A stretch of DNA of 64,000 bases from Anadara kagoshimensis (Eukaryota; Mollusca; Bivalvia; Arcoida; Arcidae). The position numbers and the translations under genes were made by a program. Positions within the stretch are counted from its first letter, which is position 1. The number at the start of each line of letters is the position of its first letter. Positions 27,223-39,933 of this stretch are shown one piece after another. The stretch is from positions 41,096,514-41,160,513 of the forward strand of contig CM037864.1 in assembly GCA_021292105.1 (NCBI GenBank), written 5' to 3'. The notes beneath the pieces were generated by a model, which worked only from the letters and a program-made list of their open reading frames with translations, was not told the origin of the DNA and ran no database searches.

Positions 27223-27771
27223 ACATGCATGAGAGAGAGAATATATTATATATACATGCATGAGAGAGAATAAATTATACATGTTGTTGTTGTATTGTTT
27301 TATTAAGTGGTTAATGAAATATCTACATGTACAAATCAATTAATCGTTTTCCGAACCTCATTTACTAGATAATTCTATAATTACGCCCATCCATCCCACC
27401 TTATTGTCTTCACTTAACATATATATATTCTACTTGAAACTGAAATTATAACAAAGTTTGTGCATGATAACTAATGTAAAAAGTTGTGATTCACTCTTAA
27501 ACTTATAAGGGTAGACGCCTGTGTTTTTTGGATTCTTTTCTAAAATGATTATTTCACTGAGAAAACGCCTTTATTATTAAAATATTTTAATATGAATACA
27601 CTTAAAAGCTTAAAGACATGTACATTATATAGAATAATGGTCAACTCTATCAGTAAATTAATCATACTTTGGATGTTTGCCGAACTGTTTGTTCATTCCT
27701 ATGGTAACGGCGTTCGGCCATGTATCGTGCGATTACACCTACGAGACTGATACATCCTGTAGGTAGATATC
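26520..27771. other. noncoding AT-rich interval
   Basis: No gene is recognised. It holds T-rich runs near 26650 and the composite microsatellite at 27133-27217. Confidence 0.45.
27133..27217. repeat. (CA)n followed by (GA)n microsatellite
   Basis: About 17 CA units with one interruption pass directly into about 25 GA units. Confidence 0.96.
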
Positions 27772-27779
27772 TAAGGATG

Positions 27780-29178
27780 GGTTCATTCACGTTTATCCAA
27801 CATTTGAAAAATCACTATTCACACTTATCCAACATTGGGTTTAGGCACCATTGATTTAAGATATTATTTACATGTAGTGTGATCAGTTAGTTTCCCCTAC
27901 CAGAATAAAAGTTCCTTTAATTAAAAAGTATGTAATAACATGTCATATTTTCACTGAAAGTTTAAAATAGACAAATTTTTAACTAATATTGAATAGATAT
28001 GTTAAATTTTAGAAATTCAAGTTTTATTTCCTACCTTAATAAATTTCAATAAAGTTATATTTAAAAAATAATAATATTTATTCTTAATTGTGAATTAAAA
28101 AAAACTATAAATTAGAAATAAATATGTCACTTTTTAGTAATTAAATTTTTTTCCCTACCTAACTAAATTTTGATACCGTAATATTTTGACAAATAAATAT
28201 GAATTTCTCTCAAATGTATCCATTAATTTATTCTTTCATATATTTTCCATCATGGAGTGATTAGAGGTTGGATTGATTGAGAAATTGATTATATTGCTTA
28301 ATCATTTGAATTTCATGCGTATATTAAAAACATATTACAAAGTAATAGTGGTTTTAAAAATGATGTTACTGTTAAAAATGTGACACCTGTTTGATGCTTT
28401 AACCGAATGGAAAAATAAAATATATACTTAAATTAATAAGACTAAGACTTAATAAAGGTTATGTTCTTGGAATATCTTTTTTTCCAAAAATGGAGCATAT
28501 TTGGGATTTTTTCCAATAAGGTTCCATTCTTGCAATTTTTTTCCAAAATGGAGAATATTATATTTATTTTCCAATTAGATTTTTTTTGTTCTGAAATGGA
28601 GCATAATTTGGATATCTTTTTCAAATAAAAGTTAATTTGAATTATTTTCCTATTATATTTTTGATTTTTTTTCCCAAAATAAGTCAGTTGGATTATTTAA
28701 AAAAAAAATTCTCAAAACAATAAAAAATAAATCAATAAATAAATTAAAAATTAAAAATAAAACTTCAGTTTTCATTTTACCAGGGACCCGGTTTCACAAT
28801 CATTCCATTACCAAGATTTTCCTAAACTTATATTTAGCGAATTTTGGCAATCGTTGGAACTTAGAATAAACATTTTTGACAAAGCTTTATGTGATCTTCA
28901 AAATCACAAATTATACTCCAGGGTATTTAAAAATTTACCAAAATCATTAATGTATCAATTTTGCCAGATTTAAATTAAGGAAAATCTTAAGAAAAGAATT
29001 ATTGTGAAACTAGAGCCAGGTACATTTAATCTTCAAAAAGGTAAAGGTATGAATTTCCATGTTCACAGTACCCAAGCCAACCTATTGTTTCCATTTTCCT
29101 TTGATGTCATTTATCCAACATAAAATTTACATTTCCCCATATCAAAATATCAAATGTTGGATAAATGTGAAGACACCC
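27780..29178. mobile_element. 1.4-kb inverted-repeat element with 8-bp target duplication
   Basis: The left end ggttcattcacgtttatcca and the right end, whose reverse complement starts gggtgtcttcacatttatcc, are inverted repeats of about 29 bp. The 8-mer taaggatg flanks both sides (27772-27779 and 29179-29186). The interior is AT-rich with degenerate internal repeats around 28450-28680 and no credible coding sequence. An 8-bp duplication is usual for hAT and related superfamilies, so a non-autonomous hAT-like element is the best guess. Confidence 0.65.
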
Positions 29179-29284
29179 TAAGGATGCATCATTTAATTGC
29201 ATTTCAATTAAATTCAAATCCTCATATGTCAGTTAAACGACCAACGATGGCCCCTCAAAATGTTAATGTTTTTCATTTAATGTT

Positions 29285-30495
29285 TAGCTTCTGTTTGTTG
29301 TGACATGTTCTTGGTTGTTTTGGACATTGTCAAGTACGTGTTGTCTTAGTTCGTCTGTTTGTTGTGTTGTATTCTTGGTTGTCAAGAACGTGTATTCTAA
29401 GTTCCTCTGTTTGTTGCATTGTTGTGTTGTGTTCTTGGTTGTTTTAGATATTGTCAAGTACATGTTGTTTTAGTTCGTCTGTTTCTTGTGTCATGTTCTT
29501 AGTTGTTTTGGATATTGTCCAGTACGTGTTGTCTTAGTTCGTCTGTGTGTTGTGTCATGTTCGTGGTTGTTTTCGACATTGTCAAGTACGTGTTGTCTTA
29601 GTTCGTCTGTTGTTTTGTTGTATTCTTGATTGTCAAAAACAAGTATTCTACGTTCCTCTGTTTGTTAGATTGTTGTGTTGTGTTCTTGGTTGTTTTGGGC
29701 ATTGTCAAGTACGTGTTGTCTTAGTTCGTCTGTGTGTTGTGTCATGTTCTTGGTTGTTTTGGACATTGTCAACTACTTGTTGTCTTAGTTCGTCTGTTTA
29801 ATGTGTTCTGTTTTTGGTTGTTTTGGACATTGTCAAGTACGTTATTCTACGTTCCTCTGTTTGTTAGATTGTTGTGTTGTGTTCTTGGTTGTTTTGGGCA
29901 TTGTCAAGTACGTGTTGTCTTAGTTCGTCTGTATGTTGTGTCATGTTCTTGGTTGTTTTGGACATTGTCAAGTACGCGTTGTCTTAGTTCGTCTGTTTAA
30001 TGTGTTCTGTTCTTGGTTGTTTTTGGACATTGTCAAGTACGTGTTGTCTTAGTTCGTCTGTGTGTTGTGTCATGTTCGTAGTTGTTTTTGGACATTGTCA
30101 AGTACATGTTGCCTTAGTTCGACTGTTTGTTGCGTCATGTTCTTGGTTGTTTTAGACATTGTCAAGTACGTGTTGTTTTAGTTCGTCTGTGTGTTGTGGC
30201 ATGTTCGTAGTTGTTTTGGACATTGTCAAGTACGTGTTGTCTTAGTTCGACTGTTTGTTGTGGCATGTTCTTGGTTGTTTTGGACATTGTCAAGTACGTG
30301 TTGTCTTACTTCGTCTGTTTGTTGTATCACGGTCTTGGTTGTTTTGGACATTGTCAAGTTCGTGTTTTTCTTGGTTCGTCTGTTTGTTGTGGCATGTTCT
30401 TGGTTGTTTTAGACATTTTCAAGTACGTGTTGTCTTAGTTCGTCTGTTTGTTGTGTCATGTTCGTGGTTGTTTTGTACATTTTCAAGTAAAATAT
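29285..30495. repeat. 64-bp tandem array, about 19 copies
   Basis: The unit contains catgttcttggttgttttgg and tcttagttcgtctgtttg; neighbouring copies are 64 bp apart (for example 30201 and 30265). A variant unit with ttctaagttcctctgtttg is interspersed in the left half. Short open frames on the plus strand are by-products of low stop density. Confidence 0.9.
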
Positions 30496-30499
30496 TTCT

Positions 30500-31325
30500 C
30501 AGTTCATCTACTTTCATATTTCACTGCAAATAGCCTTTTTTGTTTACTGTAATGTTTAATGTAAAGCGATGTTAAAAAAGAGACATCATACAACACTGAT
30601 GGCATTAGGTTAAATGTTACTGGTGTTTTAATTTCTTTCTATATGTATGTAAATGCATTTGGTATCTTTTTGTTTACGTTTTGTTTTGGTTTATCAAAAA
30701 ATCCCTTAAAACTACAGTTATCATTATTCTTTTATAAAACGGAATATAAATGTTCTTGTCTAAGAAATGTATTTATAAAATAATTTGATTTATCTCGAAA
30801 GAAACTAATCGTATCTGATGAATTTCTTGTCTAAGAAATGTATTTAATATGTATAATATAATTTGACTGATATCGGGAGAACTGTGTTTCAATAACAAAT
30901 CGGTTCTGATGAATTATGCATTTGTTGCAAACCTTTATTTTGATCCTCTATAAGCTTTGCGCAATAACATGTTTACTTCTCAGTATTACAATGTGTTTTG
31001 GCCTGTGTAATACATGTATATCGCTTGATTCTATAAAATAGATACATACATGTTATCTAAACTCAAATTATGTAACTGAATCTATCTATTTTCCTTCAAT
31101 TTTCTGGTAAGTTGGTTTTTATTGAGCATGGTAATCGTAGCCAGAAAAAAATGTTTTTGTATTATTAGCCCATTCTTTCGGAATGTATGTTTAGAACTGT
31201 AGTTAAGACTGTTTGTACAGAGTCAATGACAAGTTTAAGATTAAGTAACAACACATATGCACGTGCCAGTATGGGTATGAGTTTAGCTCATCTGTACTTG
31301 TGTTTAAGCTAGCTGTAAGTACTCT
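30500..31325. other. noncoding interval
   Basis: Two partial copies of cttgtctaagaaatgtattt (near 30755 and 30825) suggest a small local duplication. No gene is recognised. Confidence 0.4.
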
Positions 31326-31735
31326 TTTCCTGTCAGAGGTGAATTATCTCGATGGCTTACTTAAGTGAGATGTTTAGCATTCCTCAACCATAAATACTAT
31401 TATTATAACCACACTACGGAACATAGTTTTATTATAAAATCCGGTGTCCGTCCAAAGTCAGGGTTATTAAGATAGTCAATGACATCTCTCTCATGCACCC
31501 TGTCAGATGTGAATTATCTCGACCATATATACGTGTTATATACCATTTTTTAAATTTAATCATAAAATACATTCAAAAAATCTTTTTAATATATTTTATG
31601 ATTAAATTTAAAAAATTGTATATGACATATGTATACGCATCACGGAACATAGTTCTATTATAAAACCTGGTGTCCGTACAAAGTCAAAGGTATGTGGGTT
31701 ATTAAGATAGTCAGCGCCATCTCTCTCATGTACAT
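31326..31735. repeat. tandem duplication (about 165 bp) with a hairpin inserted in the second copy
   Basis: Both copies contain gtgaattatctcga, acggaacatag and gttattaagatagtca. The second copy (31496-31735) is lengthened by a hairpin at about 31537-31632 with arms aaatttaatcataaaata and its complement. Confidence 0.6.
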
Positions 31736-32489
31736 AAAATTTTAGCCATTGTATAGTTTGACCATGAGTCGTGTACACAAAATATAACTTTCTATATTTA
31801 CAGTTTCAATATCTTTGCTTCAATAAAGTATTTGACATCGACTATACTTTGCAACTTCATACAGACATTGCTCCACGCGCTGATTTGATGATGTTCTCGT
31901 TGACTGACAGGAAACGACCCATTTTTATGAGAAGGGGCACCAACAGCGCATTTCAAAATTGTTTTCAAATTAACACGGAAAATGTAAGACGGCGATAAAA
32001 TAATGTTTTATAATTAATGTAAATATAAGAAATAAGGTAATTTTCCAATCTCTTTATGAACTTGCAAAATATAATTAGCTGTCACAAATTTTTCACAAAA
32101 GGCAAATGACATATAAGGGTTATGAAAATTTTGCGCAAATGTAATGCGCCCATCAAATTTACCTTGATAAAAATATTTGATAGAACATACATCATTATTG
32201 TTGGTGGTATAAACCTATTTCAACACATAGCTCTATATTAAAATGAATATTTTAGATTAATTAATTTATATATTTATATTTTAAGATAAAAACATATAAT
32301 TTTGCTGACAGCGCTTTAAACATCCGGGTGAAACAGTGTCATGTCGTCTGCCACAGCACATGAAGTGACAGTTTTTTGTTTTTTTTATGTTTCGTTGCTA
32401 GCACGGCTTGACAATGCTAGCATAGGAAAACGTAAATGATAAAACAAATTGAAATCGAAAAGGAATAAGTCGGTTACTACCCAAACAAT

Positions 32490-33215
32490 ATTTACTTTGA
32501 AAAGAGTCTGTATTAATACTGAACGGTGTAGTTAAAGCTAATGAAAATGTCTATATTAAAAATTGTGACAGTTTATGTTTTATATGTTGTAATGTAATAA
32601 AACGATAAAATTTACAAATTTCAATAGGTCGACGAGTGCGTTATGTATATGTATTACAAAAAAAAAAAAAAAACATTTTCTAGAAAAAATTTGCAAAAAT
32701 AAACAATTCAAGTGAAGATAACTAATGAAACTGCCCCACTATAATAAACACTTAAAAAAGAGTGAGAGGTAGTACTGTTAATTCAATATTTGGCTGATGT
32801 TTATATAACCATAGAACTCAAAATTACGCATATTAAAAAGATGCACCAATCAAAAGTGAAACTTCGTCTTTATTTAGCCTTACTCAGTGTTTACTGACAC
32901 CCCCAACACCTCCCCTCAGGTATGATGACACGCATAGATATGCACAACTTTCCCTCATATTATTTCACTTACTGGCCTAGTACTTTTTTACACATTGACC
33001 ATGTTTTTTTTATCATACTCCGATGTCTTGGTACCAAATGTTTCTGAAACCATGAATGAATAAAAAAAAGTTAAAGGATATTGTGATGTATGCCATTTTT
33101 ATATCTACAAGAAGTGTTAAATGCGCGAAAAATTATCCCACCATCTGCCCATGTCTTAATACTGTTTTTCATTCATACTTTTATGATTCGTACAACAGTG
33201 GCGCATTTTTAAAAG
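32490..33215. repeat. left copy of a 0.7-kb segmental duplication
   Basis: It shares long collinear stretches with 33930-35075, for example actgaacggtgtag, aagtgaagataac, caccaatcaaaagtgaaac and ctcaggtatgatgacacg. The copies are about 1.45 kb apart in direct orientation. No gene is recognised in either copy. Confidence 0.75.
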
Positions 33216-33929
33216 CACAACAATTTTAGTTAGATGTTATTGCTTAACACTAGTAACTATCAGTTTGTCTACTCCAAGATGAGCTACCGATTGGGAAATA
33301 AATCGTTGACATATTGTTAAAATTTTGACAGGTCTGTATTGTAGATGCTACTTCTACAGCCACGGTACTATACATTGATCTGTCATTAAATCTTGTGTCC
33401 GTCCAAAGTAGGGTCTTATAGTCAATTCAATAGTCAATTCAATCTCTCAAAAAGCAGTACTATAAAAAAGTATGTATAAATTACTATGTCGTTATGCTAA
33501 CGGGACTTTTGACATTTTGGCTCCCATTTCCCAATCATTCCTCAACTCTAAGACTTTCCTAAAATTAAATTTTAAAGACATTTGGTTGTATTTTCGTACT
33601 TAAATAAGAAGTTCCACATGATTAGAATATAGGTGTAATACGCTTAGCGTGATCTTCAAAATGAAACATTAAATGCATGAATATCTTGAAAACTAACAAA
33701 ATTATTCTAGTCTTAAAATGAGCCAGATTTAAGTTAAGGAAAATCTTAGTTAAGCGTGACGTCAGGCAATGATTGTGAGACCGGAGTCTAGTCCTCCAGG
33801 GTAGTGATCCCGTGTTGGCTGCCAATCTGGCATTGAACATGACGCGACATATCTGTTTTGGCAATGTAGTAAATAGGATGATAAATTAAAATAATAAAAT
33901 TAATAATAAAAATAATAAGTGGGGTCTTG

Positions 33930-35075
33930 ATCTTTACTTTGAAAGGAGTTTTCATCTGATACTGAACGGTGTAGGTTAGAGAGTTAAAGCTAATGAAAAT
34001 GCTTATTAAAAATTTGTGAGGGGAATAGTTTATGTATAATATGTTGTACTGCAATAAGTACATTAAAAGATACAACAATTTACAAATTTTAATAGGCCGA
34101 TGAGTGCGTCATATACATGCATTACAAGAAAGACATTCTCTGGTTAAAATGAAAAAAAAAATGCAAAAATAAACAATTTAAGTGAAGATAACCAGTAAAA
34201 CTGTTCCACTGTTATAAACAATTAAAAGGGAGTGAGAGATACTGTTAATTCAATATTTGGCTGGTGTTTATATAACTTGTAAATACAAACAAAGACCTCA
34301 ACATTGCGCATATTAAAAATGCACCAATCAAAAGTGAAACGTCGTCTTTTACTATCCTTACTCAGTGTTTACTGACACCCCCAACCTCTCCCCTCAGGTA
34401 TGATGACACGCACAGATATGCACAACTATCCCTGATATCATTTCACTCACTGAGTTAGTATTTTTTAGTCCAAATTGAAATTTTTTCTCATACTCTGAGG
34501 TCTTAAAACCAAATGTTTCTAAAACATGAACAAATAAAAGAATGTTAGATGACGAATGATAATGACATCTATGTTCCAATTTCGTTTTTATAAGTAAAAG
34601 AAGTGTGGAATAATGGAAAACCTGGACTACCTTTTGGACTTGGGTTCTGGACTTTTGACTTGGACTCTGGACAGTTAACACAGTGTACCATGGCCATTTA
34701 TCAATGATCATTGATTGATTGTAAGTGAATTATATCAAGTGATGGCATGGCGGTATGCATTGCCAAACAAAATGAAACAAACAAACACAAAAGTTATACA
34801 TAAAAGTTATATATACTTCAGTCAGTCCAAACCCGGAGTCAAGACCAGAGTCCAGTCCACAATTCAAATCCAGAGTCCAAGTCATAAAAGTTCAAATCAG
34901 AGTCCAAGTCCAGGGACCAAGTCCAACTCCAAGTCAAGCACCAGTCCAGTCCAGGTTTTCTGTTATACCAGAAGTGGTAGGGTATTACAATAATGGTTAT
35001 CCCATCATCTGCCCATGCCGTTCATTCATACATGTGTTTATGTTTCGAACAACAAGCGCAATCATTATAGATGTT
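33930..35075. repeat. right copy of the segmental duplication, split by an insertion
   Basis: It is collinear with 32490-33215 up to about 34615 and again from about 34997 (catctgcccatg). The intervening 0.35 kb is absent from the left copy and is described as a separate element. Confidence 0.7.
34617..34961. mobile_element. hairpin-type insertion made of gtccaagtccag-like units
   Basis: It is bounded by aaaacctggact and agtccaggtttt, a 12-bp inverted pair. Ggactt words fill the left arm and their complements fill the right arm. It interrupts the right copy of the segmental duplication. The word aataatgg lies outside both ends, a possible target duplication. Confidence 0.55.
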
Positions 35076-36699
35076 GATGCTCAAATTGTCTCAATTCCCT
35101 AGGTATTTGTACTACTGTGAAATTATTCATTTCGTCGTGTTCAATTTTTGAGAGTCAAACAAAAAATATACCCTCGATAATTTGTGATTTGTGGTTAAAG
35201 TTTAGGGTATGTAAATTCGTGGGTAAGGATGTCTACGGGAACAACAAAAACATGGACACCACGAAAAGTGTTTATATCACAGAATTTAAATCCAGCATGC
35301 TTTAGAAGACTAAAAGTCTCTCTCTCGATGACTAATGAGTGGATGAAATGTATCACATTAAACAATGGACGGTAGATTATAACATACAAGAACGAGGGAA
35401 GAGTAAATGTGTATATTTATAGGGGACAGTGCAGTGCCTTCTTGATGAACTCCTGATGGGTTCTGATTACCCCCTTTGCGTATTGATGAGTCTTAGTCAA
35501 TCGATGTCCCCAACAAACGTAACTGGGTATTTTTCTTCAGTGAAAAATAAGAAAATTACAAACACATGTAAAATAATCTTCTTTTTTTTTTTAAATTGAT
35601 TCTCAATAAAGATGTTTTTGATGACGGATTTAATACTAGTATTTGGCAAGATTTATTTTTTAAGTTAGTTACCTAGGATGCTACTATATTTAGTTATATT
35701 ATTAGTGAACTAGTTGGTTAGTTAAAACTATCAAAAAGCACTTTAATCACATCACTGTCCACATATTTGTCTTAATATCAAACATTCATCTAAAGCCGGG
35801 AGTTTTTTAATCAGTGGTCTTATACGTCAATTTTGTCTTTTTTCTTGTTGCATGTAATTGTTATGCAGTGTTTTTGATTGCACTGGCTAGTTCCAACCAT
35901 AAGTCTATTAGCTTAAAAAATTATTCATTTTTTACGAAGAGTTATGGGTTCGTGTGACCTTTTTCTGTACTTTTCACACCCTCAGTAAATAGCAACTTAT
36001 CACAATAAATGGGCCCTTTTCTCAAACATTAAAGAAAACAGACTAATCATCAATCAATCATACCGTTTAGTTGAACCAAATATAACATAATACACAAGAG
36101 AGAATTTTTATTTTAATTTATTTTTAAAAAAAAATGCAATGAAACATATGTTAGTAACATTAAACAGTTAAACGTTACGTAATCATAGGCGATAACCCAC
36201 AGCGTATCCATGACAACGAAAACAAATAGGTTCATATAAAAACGTAAATTCAAAATAAAACAATGAAATGGCACCAATTAAGCACCATAATATATGCATT
36301 GTGAATCATGATTACTAGTATGTAATGTGTTAAAACAATTACTCTGTTCTTTTTCAACGGGCACCACCTGCATTACGTCACTTTTGTTGTTGTTGTTGCA
36401 TGTATCAGACACACTTTATGGAAGAGTATTCGGTGCACTTACACAGGCGGTGACTGTTCTTTGTTTGATTCAAACAACCAACACGTGTAATTTGTTGGAA
36501 TGAGAGGCGCGGGTTTGATCTCTTGGCAAAGACAATAAGCATATGTAGATTATTCTCGTTTTTACAATGATAATAAATGTAATAGTTCATTAAAAATACA
36601 CACTTTTATCAGAGGATGATATATATGGTTTAATGGCTATATGTTTGAGGCTTGGTAGGGCTAGCAAAAGTATTTAGGTTCACATTGCTACAATATGTA
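35076..36699. other. noncoding AT-rich interval
   Basis: No gene, repeat family or RNA is recognised beyond short open frames with no family features. Confidence 0.4.
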
Positions 36700-36985
36700 T
36701 GGTGACTAATTTGTGCCATTTAGCTTATTCACAGCAAGAGAAAAACGAAATTCAAACGTGAAAAAAGTGAAAAACATGCTTTGGGCGCGATGTTTAATGA
36801 AAATTTTGCTTTTGCGCGTAGCGCAGAGTTTTGATTCGGAGCTTTTTCGCCAACCAAAACCAAGAAGCAAAGGTTTAGCACGACATAGCGCCAAATGGTA
36901 CTCAAAACAAACGACACAAGTTTTGCCGCATTTTCGCGTTGAGTTTTCGTTTTAGAGCGAAAATGGTGGAGTCTTAGTAAATTCC
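36700..36985. repeat. palindromic dispersed repeat, relative of 14700-14870
   Basis: It begins ctaatttgtgccatttagct and contains inverted gcgaaa/tttcgc words. The overlapping open frames on both strands follow from this palindromic composition and are not credible genes. Confidence 0.4.
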
Positions 36986-37533
36986 TTTCAACCACACATC
37001 TGGACATCACAATGTTATCATGCCAAGTGACTGTCGAAGCACCCCAATGTATATTATGAACTCTGTATTCTTATTGGTTGGTACGTAAAATTTAGTGGTA
37101 TCATATATTTCATTTAGTGGTGACATGTATTTAATTTAGTAGTAACAAACGTTTGATTTAGTGGTCACATATATTTCTTTTTATCTGATTTTAAGGATGG
37201 ACCTCCTCGGACGTTATATTTCTTCGGCCTCATATAAGTAGTGGGTCGTGTGATGTGGTCACTCTATCCTTCGTCATGTGTATCTGCGGTTTTCAATTAC
37301 CCTCAGTCGTAATTTGCTCATCATTTAAATCTATTCGTTGCTGTCACATGGGTTGGTTACCTATATCCACACTAAAATTGATAACTTCCTATTTTACACA
37401 TTTTAAGTGCGCACATGTCGTTTCCTTAAACACTTATCACAATTAGCTACTTACAATACGATTAAATAGTATCCTGATGATAACTTTTCATTTTTCCTGT
37501 TTTCTTTGAAAGTCTTAAATTATTTATAAAAAA

Positions 37534-37722
37534 TACAGTCAAACCTGTCTATAAAGGCCACACAAGGGAACAAGTAAAAGTGACTTTATGGACAGGTGGC
37601 CTTTATATACAGCCGGGTTAAAATAATATGAGTAAAAAACAATATGGATACAATTCTACTGGCATATATAAGCAGGTGTCCCTTATATAAAAGTGGCCTT
37701 TAAGGCAGGTTCGACTGTATAA
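37534..37722. mobile_element. MITE-2 copy, well preserved
   Basis: It starts tacagtcaaacctgtctata and ends ggcaggttcgactgta. The terminal inverted repeats are about 26 bp and TA flanks both ends. Confidence 0.75.
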
Positions 37723-37952
37723 GAAATTATATATATATTATTTCGATTCTATTTGTTACTTATTTAATGATAAAATTCAAAATATGGTATTACATTTGCA
37801 ATAACCACAAGAATAAAAAAATAATATAAAAAACTGATGGAAACAAAAAAAATATACACACTACACTAATAACAAAACAGAAACAAGTGATGTGGTTCAG
37901 GTATTGTTACGTGCTCAAATGCTACCAGTATTTTCAAATAAAAATAATTCAA

Positions 37953-38090
37953 TTACATACATACCGGTCCATGTCAAACACAATACAAGAAGTAAAAACT
38001 TTTTTAAAAAATTCAAATTAAGTTAAACACTTGAACTTCCATCAGGAAAGTGAGACCGGGTGCTCCGGAAGGATAATCATCCACTACCTA
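37953..38090 (-). repeat. dispersed repeat copy (satellite-related)
   Basis: It is the reverse-complement relative of 11895-12050, with cataccggtccatgtc and gtgagaccgggtgctccgg. Confidence 0.5.
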
Positions 38091-38252
38091 GCTGGCTACA
38101 ACATTATAAAATTAAGACATGTTAGTAATTTTGCATGCCCTATACAAAACTGAATTTCTCAAGAAGTCCTAAAGCTACCTGGTGGGCTCATTAATAAGTC
38201 CCATATACCATTTTTGAATTTTTTCATTCAATAATTGCCATAAGTATCGTGA

Positions 38253-38255
38253 TAT

Positions 38256-38290
<35 letters not shown>

Positions 38291-38308
38291 TTTTATTTAT
38301 TTATTTTT
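38253..38308. repeat. (ATTT)n microsatellite
   Basis: About 14 tetranucleotide units with one interruption. Confidence 0.95.
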
Positions 38309-38394
38309 AATATAAAAATGCATTCAAATGAAAGTACTACGTATTGTCATACCGGTATATCTTTTTTTAAATACAATTAAAAAAATTAAATACG

Positions 38395-38495
38395 TTTACC
38401 CTTCCGGATCACCGGCCTCGGTTCCTTTGATGATATAAAGTGGGTTTTTGGAATAGTAAATTGGACATGGATTTTGGTATGGTTTTTTCATTGAT
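38395..38495 (+). repeat. dispersed repeat copy (satellite-related)
   Basis: It matches 11895-12050 in the same orientation: cttccggatcaccggcctcg, then ggacatggattttggtatgg. Confidence 0.45.
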
Positions 38496-38798
38496 ATGAC
38501 ATAAACATCAATATATAGTATCTATTATCTTTGTAATGAAATATGAATATTTTCTCCAAAATACTAAGTCCAGTAAATGAATACTGATACAGTAATATGA
38601 GAATAAATACATCATCAGTCTGGTCACAGTAGATTTGACTCGGCAGACGATTGTAATGTAGACAAACGGATTTCCCTCAGCATAAATATTTTGATCAGAA
38701 CATTAACCAATATTTATAAAGGAAACAATTCGTAAACAAGCTGCAATTATTCTGTCATTATACAGTACAGACCCGTCGAAAGTTTAACATCGAGCTAA

Positions 38799-39153
38799 GC
38801 TTGGTTTGTTGAATGTTGCAGCAATTTTACAGCTATTCGCGACGAGAACTATTTAATCAATCTATGAACAAGTTCGTGTATGCATTTGAAATGCGAATGT
38901 GTTTTATGGTCTGCCTTGTACTAGCACACTCAGGACAACTTTAACGTGCTAGCTCACAGAGTCAGTACGTCACAGACAAGCGTGCCACTCCCCAAGTCAC
39001 ATTATACTGATACCAGGTGAACCAGTAAAGGCCAACGACAAGGAAAATTCACTTTCTCACATGTGTTCTGAGCGGGGCTCAAACTCACAGCGGTGAGAGA
39101 CCCTCCGGGATCTGTAGACTAACGTCTTATCGATTAGGCCACCGCGCCCTCTA
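38799..39153 (-). mobile_element. SINE-2 copy with 10-bp target duplication
   Basis: It has the SINE-2 body and a minus-strand tRNA-like head at its right end. The 10-mer atcgagctaa occurs at 38789-38798 and 39154-39163, and the word is part of MITE-1. Confidence 0.85.
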
Positions 39154-39207
39154 ATCGAGCTAAGGAAAAGGAGTCAGAGCTCCGCTACCGAGTGACCGAG
39201 ATCCGGA

Positions 39208-39552
39208 TTTGAGTTGAGTTGAATAATGGTGTTTAACGTCCCAGTCAAGAATATTTCATATCAAGACGTCGCCAGCTATAGGCGAAGGTGCAGAAATTTT
39301 GCCTGTGCGTTGCGCTTATGGCACTATACAGCGGGGTTCTTTAGCGTGCCAAGCCCACCGTGACACAGGACCTGGTTTATTTCAAGTTCCCATCCGAAAG
39401 AACCGTGACTTTCATTTTGTAATGCCGAGTGCTTGGCGAAAGAACAGTCAACTATCCACTTTCAAGTCTTGGGTCAGACCCGGCCGGGGATCGAACCCAC
39501 GACCTCCGACTTACGGAGCGAGCACTCTACCAACTAAGCTACCGCGGTGGTA
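39208..39552 (-). mobile_element. SINE-1 copy with 8-bp target duplication
   Basis: On the minus strand it starts with a tRNA-like head: tagcttagttggtagagtgc as A box and ggttcgatccc-like B box. A body ending in ttcaactcaactc follows. The 8-mer gatccgga lies at 39200-39207 and 39553-39560. Relatives are at 46388 (plus) and 57935 (minus). Confidence 0.85.
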
Positions 39553-39933
39553 GATCCGGACAGATAGTGACCAAAAGTTACCGAGAGATAAATAGCAGCT
39601 GTCAAGATATAAGTAACTAGACGAGGGACCGAGATTAGCTGACTAATTCGTTAGCTTAGTTTTCGACAGGCCTGTGCTGTAAATGCACATTGATATCATG
39701 TTGCATCACGAAAAGTTTCATTTTGATATTAGTAATCTCAAATTATATTGTCATTGCGTAATATCAATTGTTATGTTATTATGTAATTCAAAAGTAATTT
39801 AATGCATCCGATTACTGAATTAACATACGCCCTCCAAACAAACATGAAACATTGGTATTGAATTTACAGATATCATTGTCTGTCTGCGATGGGTATTGCA
39901 ATATATCAAAATGTTTTTGCATTTTGTTTATAA

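Larger units (their letters stand above)
38763..39680. mobile_element. MITE-1 copy split by two SINE insertions
   Basis: The left end acagacccgtcgaaagttta (from 38768) and the right end ttttcgacaggcctgtgctg (to 39680) are MITE-1 ends. Between them lie a SINE-2 and a SINE-1 in the same MITE body, each with its own target duplication. The pieces of MITE-1 sequence join up once the insertions are ignored. Confidence 0.8.

Noticed and set aside
29547..30533. Overlapping plus-strand frames of 73-92 residues
   Set aside because: They are low-complexity by-products of the 64-bp array.
31771..31998. 75-residue plus-strand frame rich in Arg and Asn
   Set aside because: No recognisable family, no splice context and located in repeat-rich DNA. 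It remains unexplained but unsupported.
36713..37010. Overlapping open frames on both strands
   Set aside because: They coincide with a palindromic dispersed repeat, which explains the open frames on both strands.
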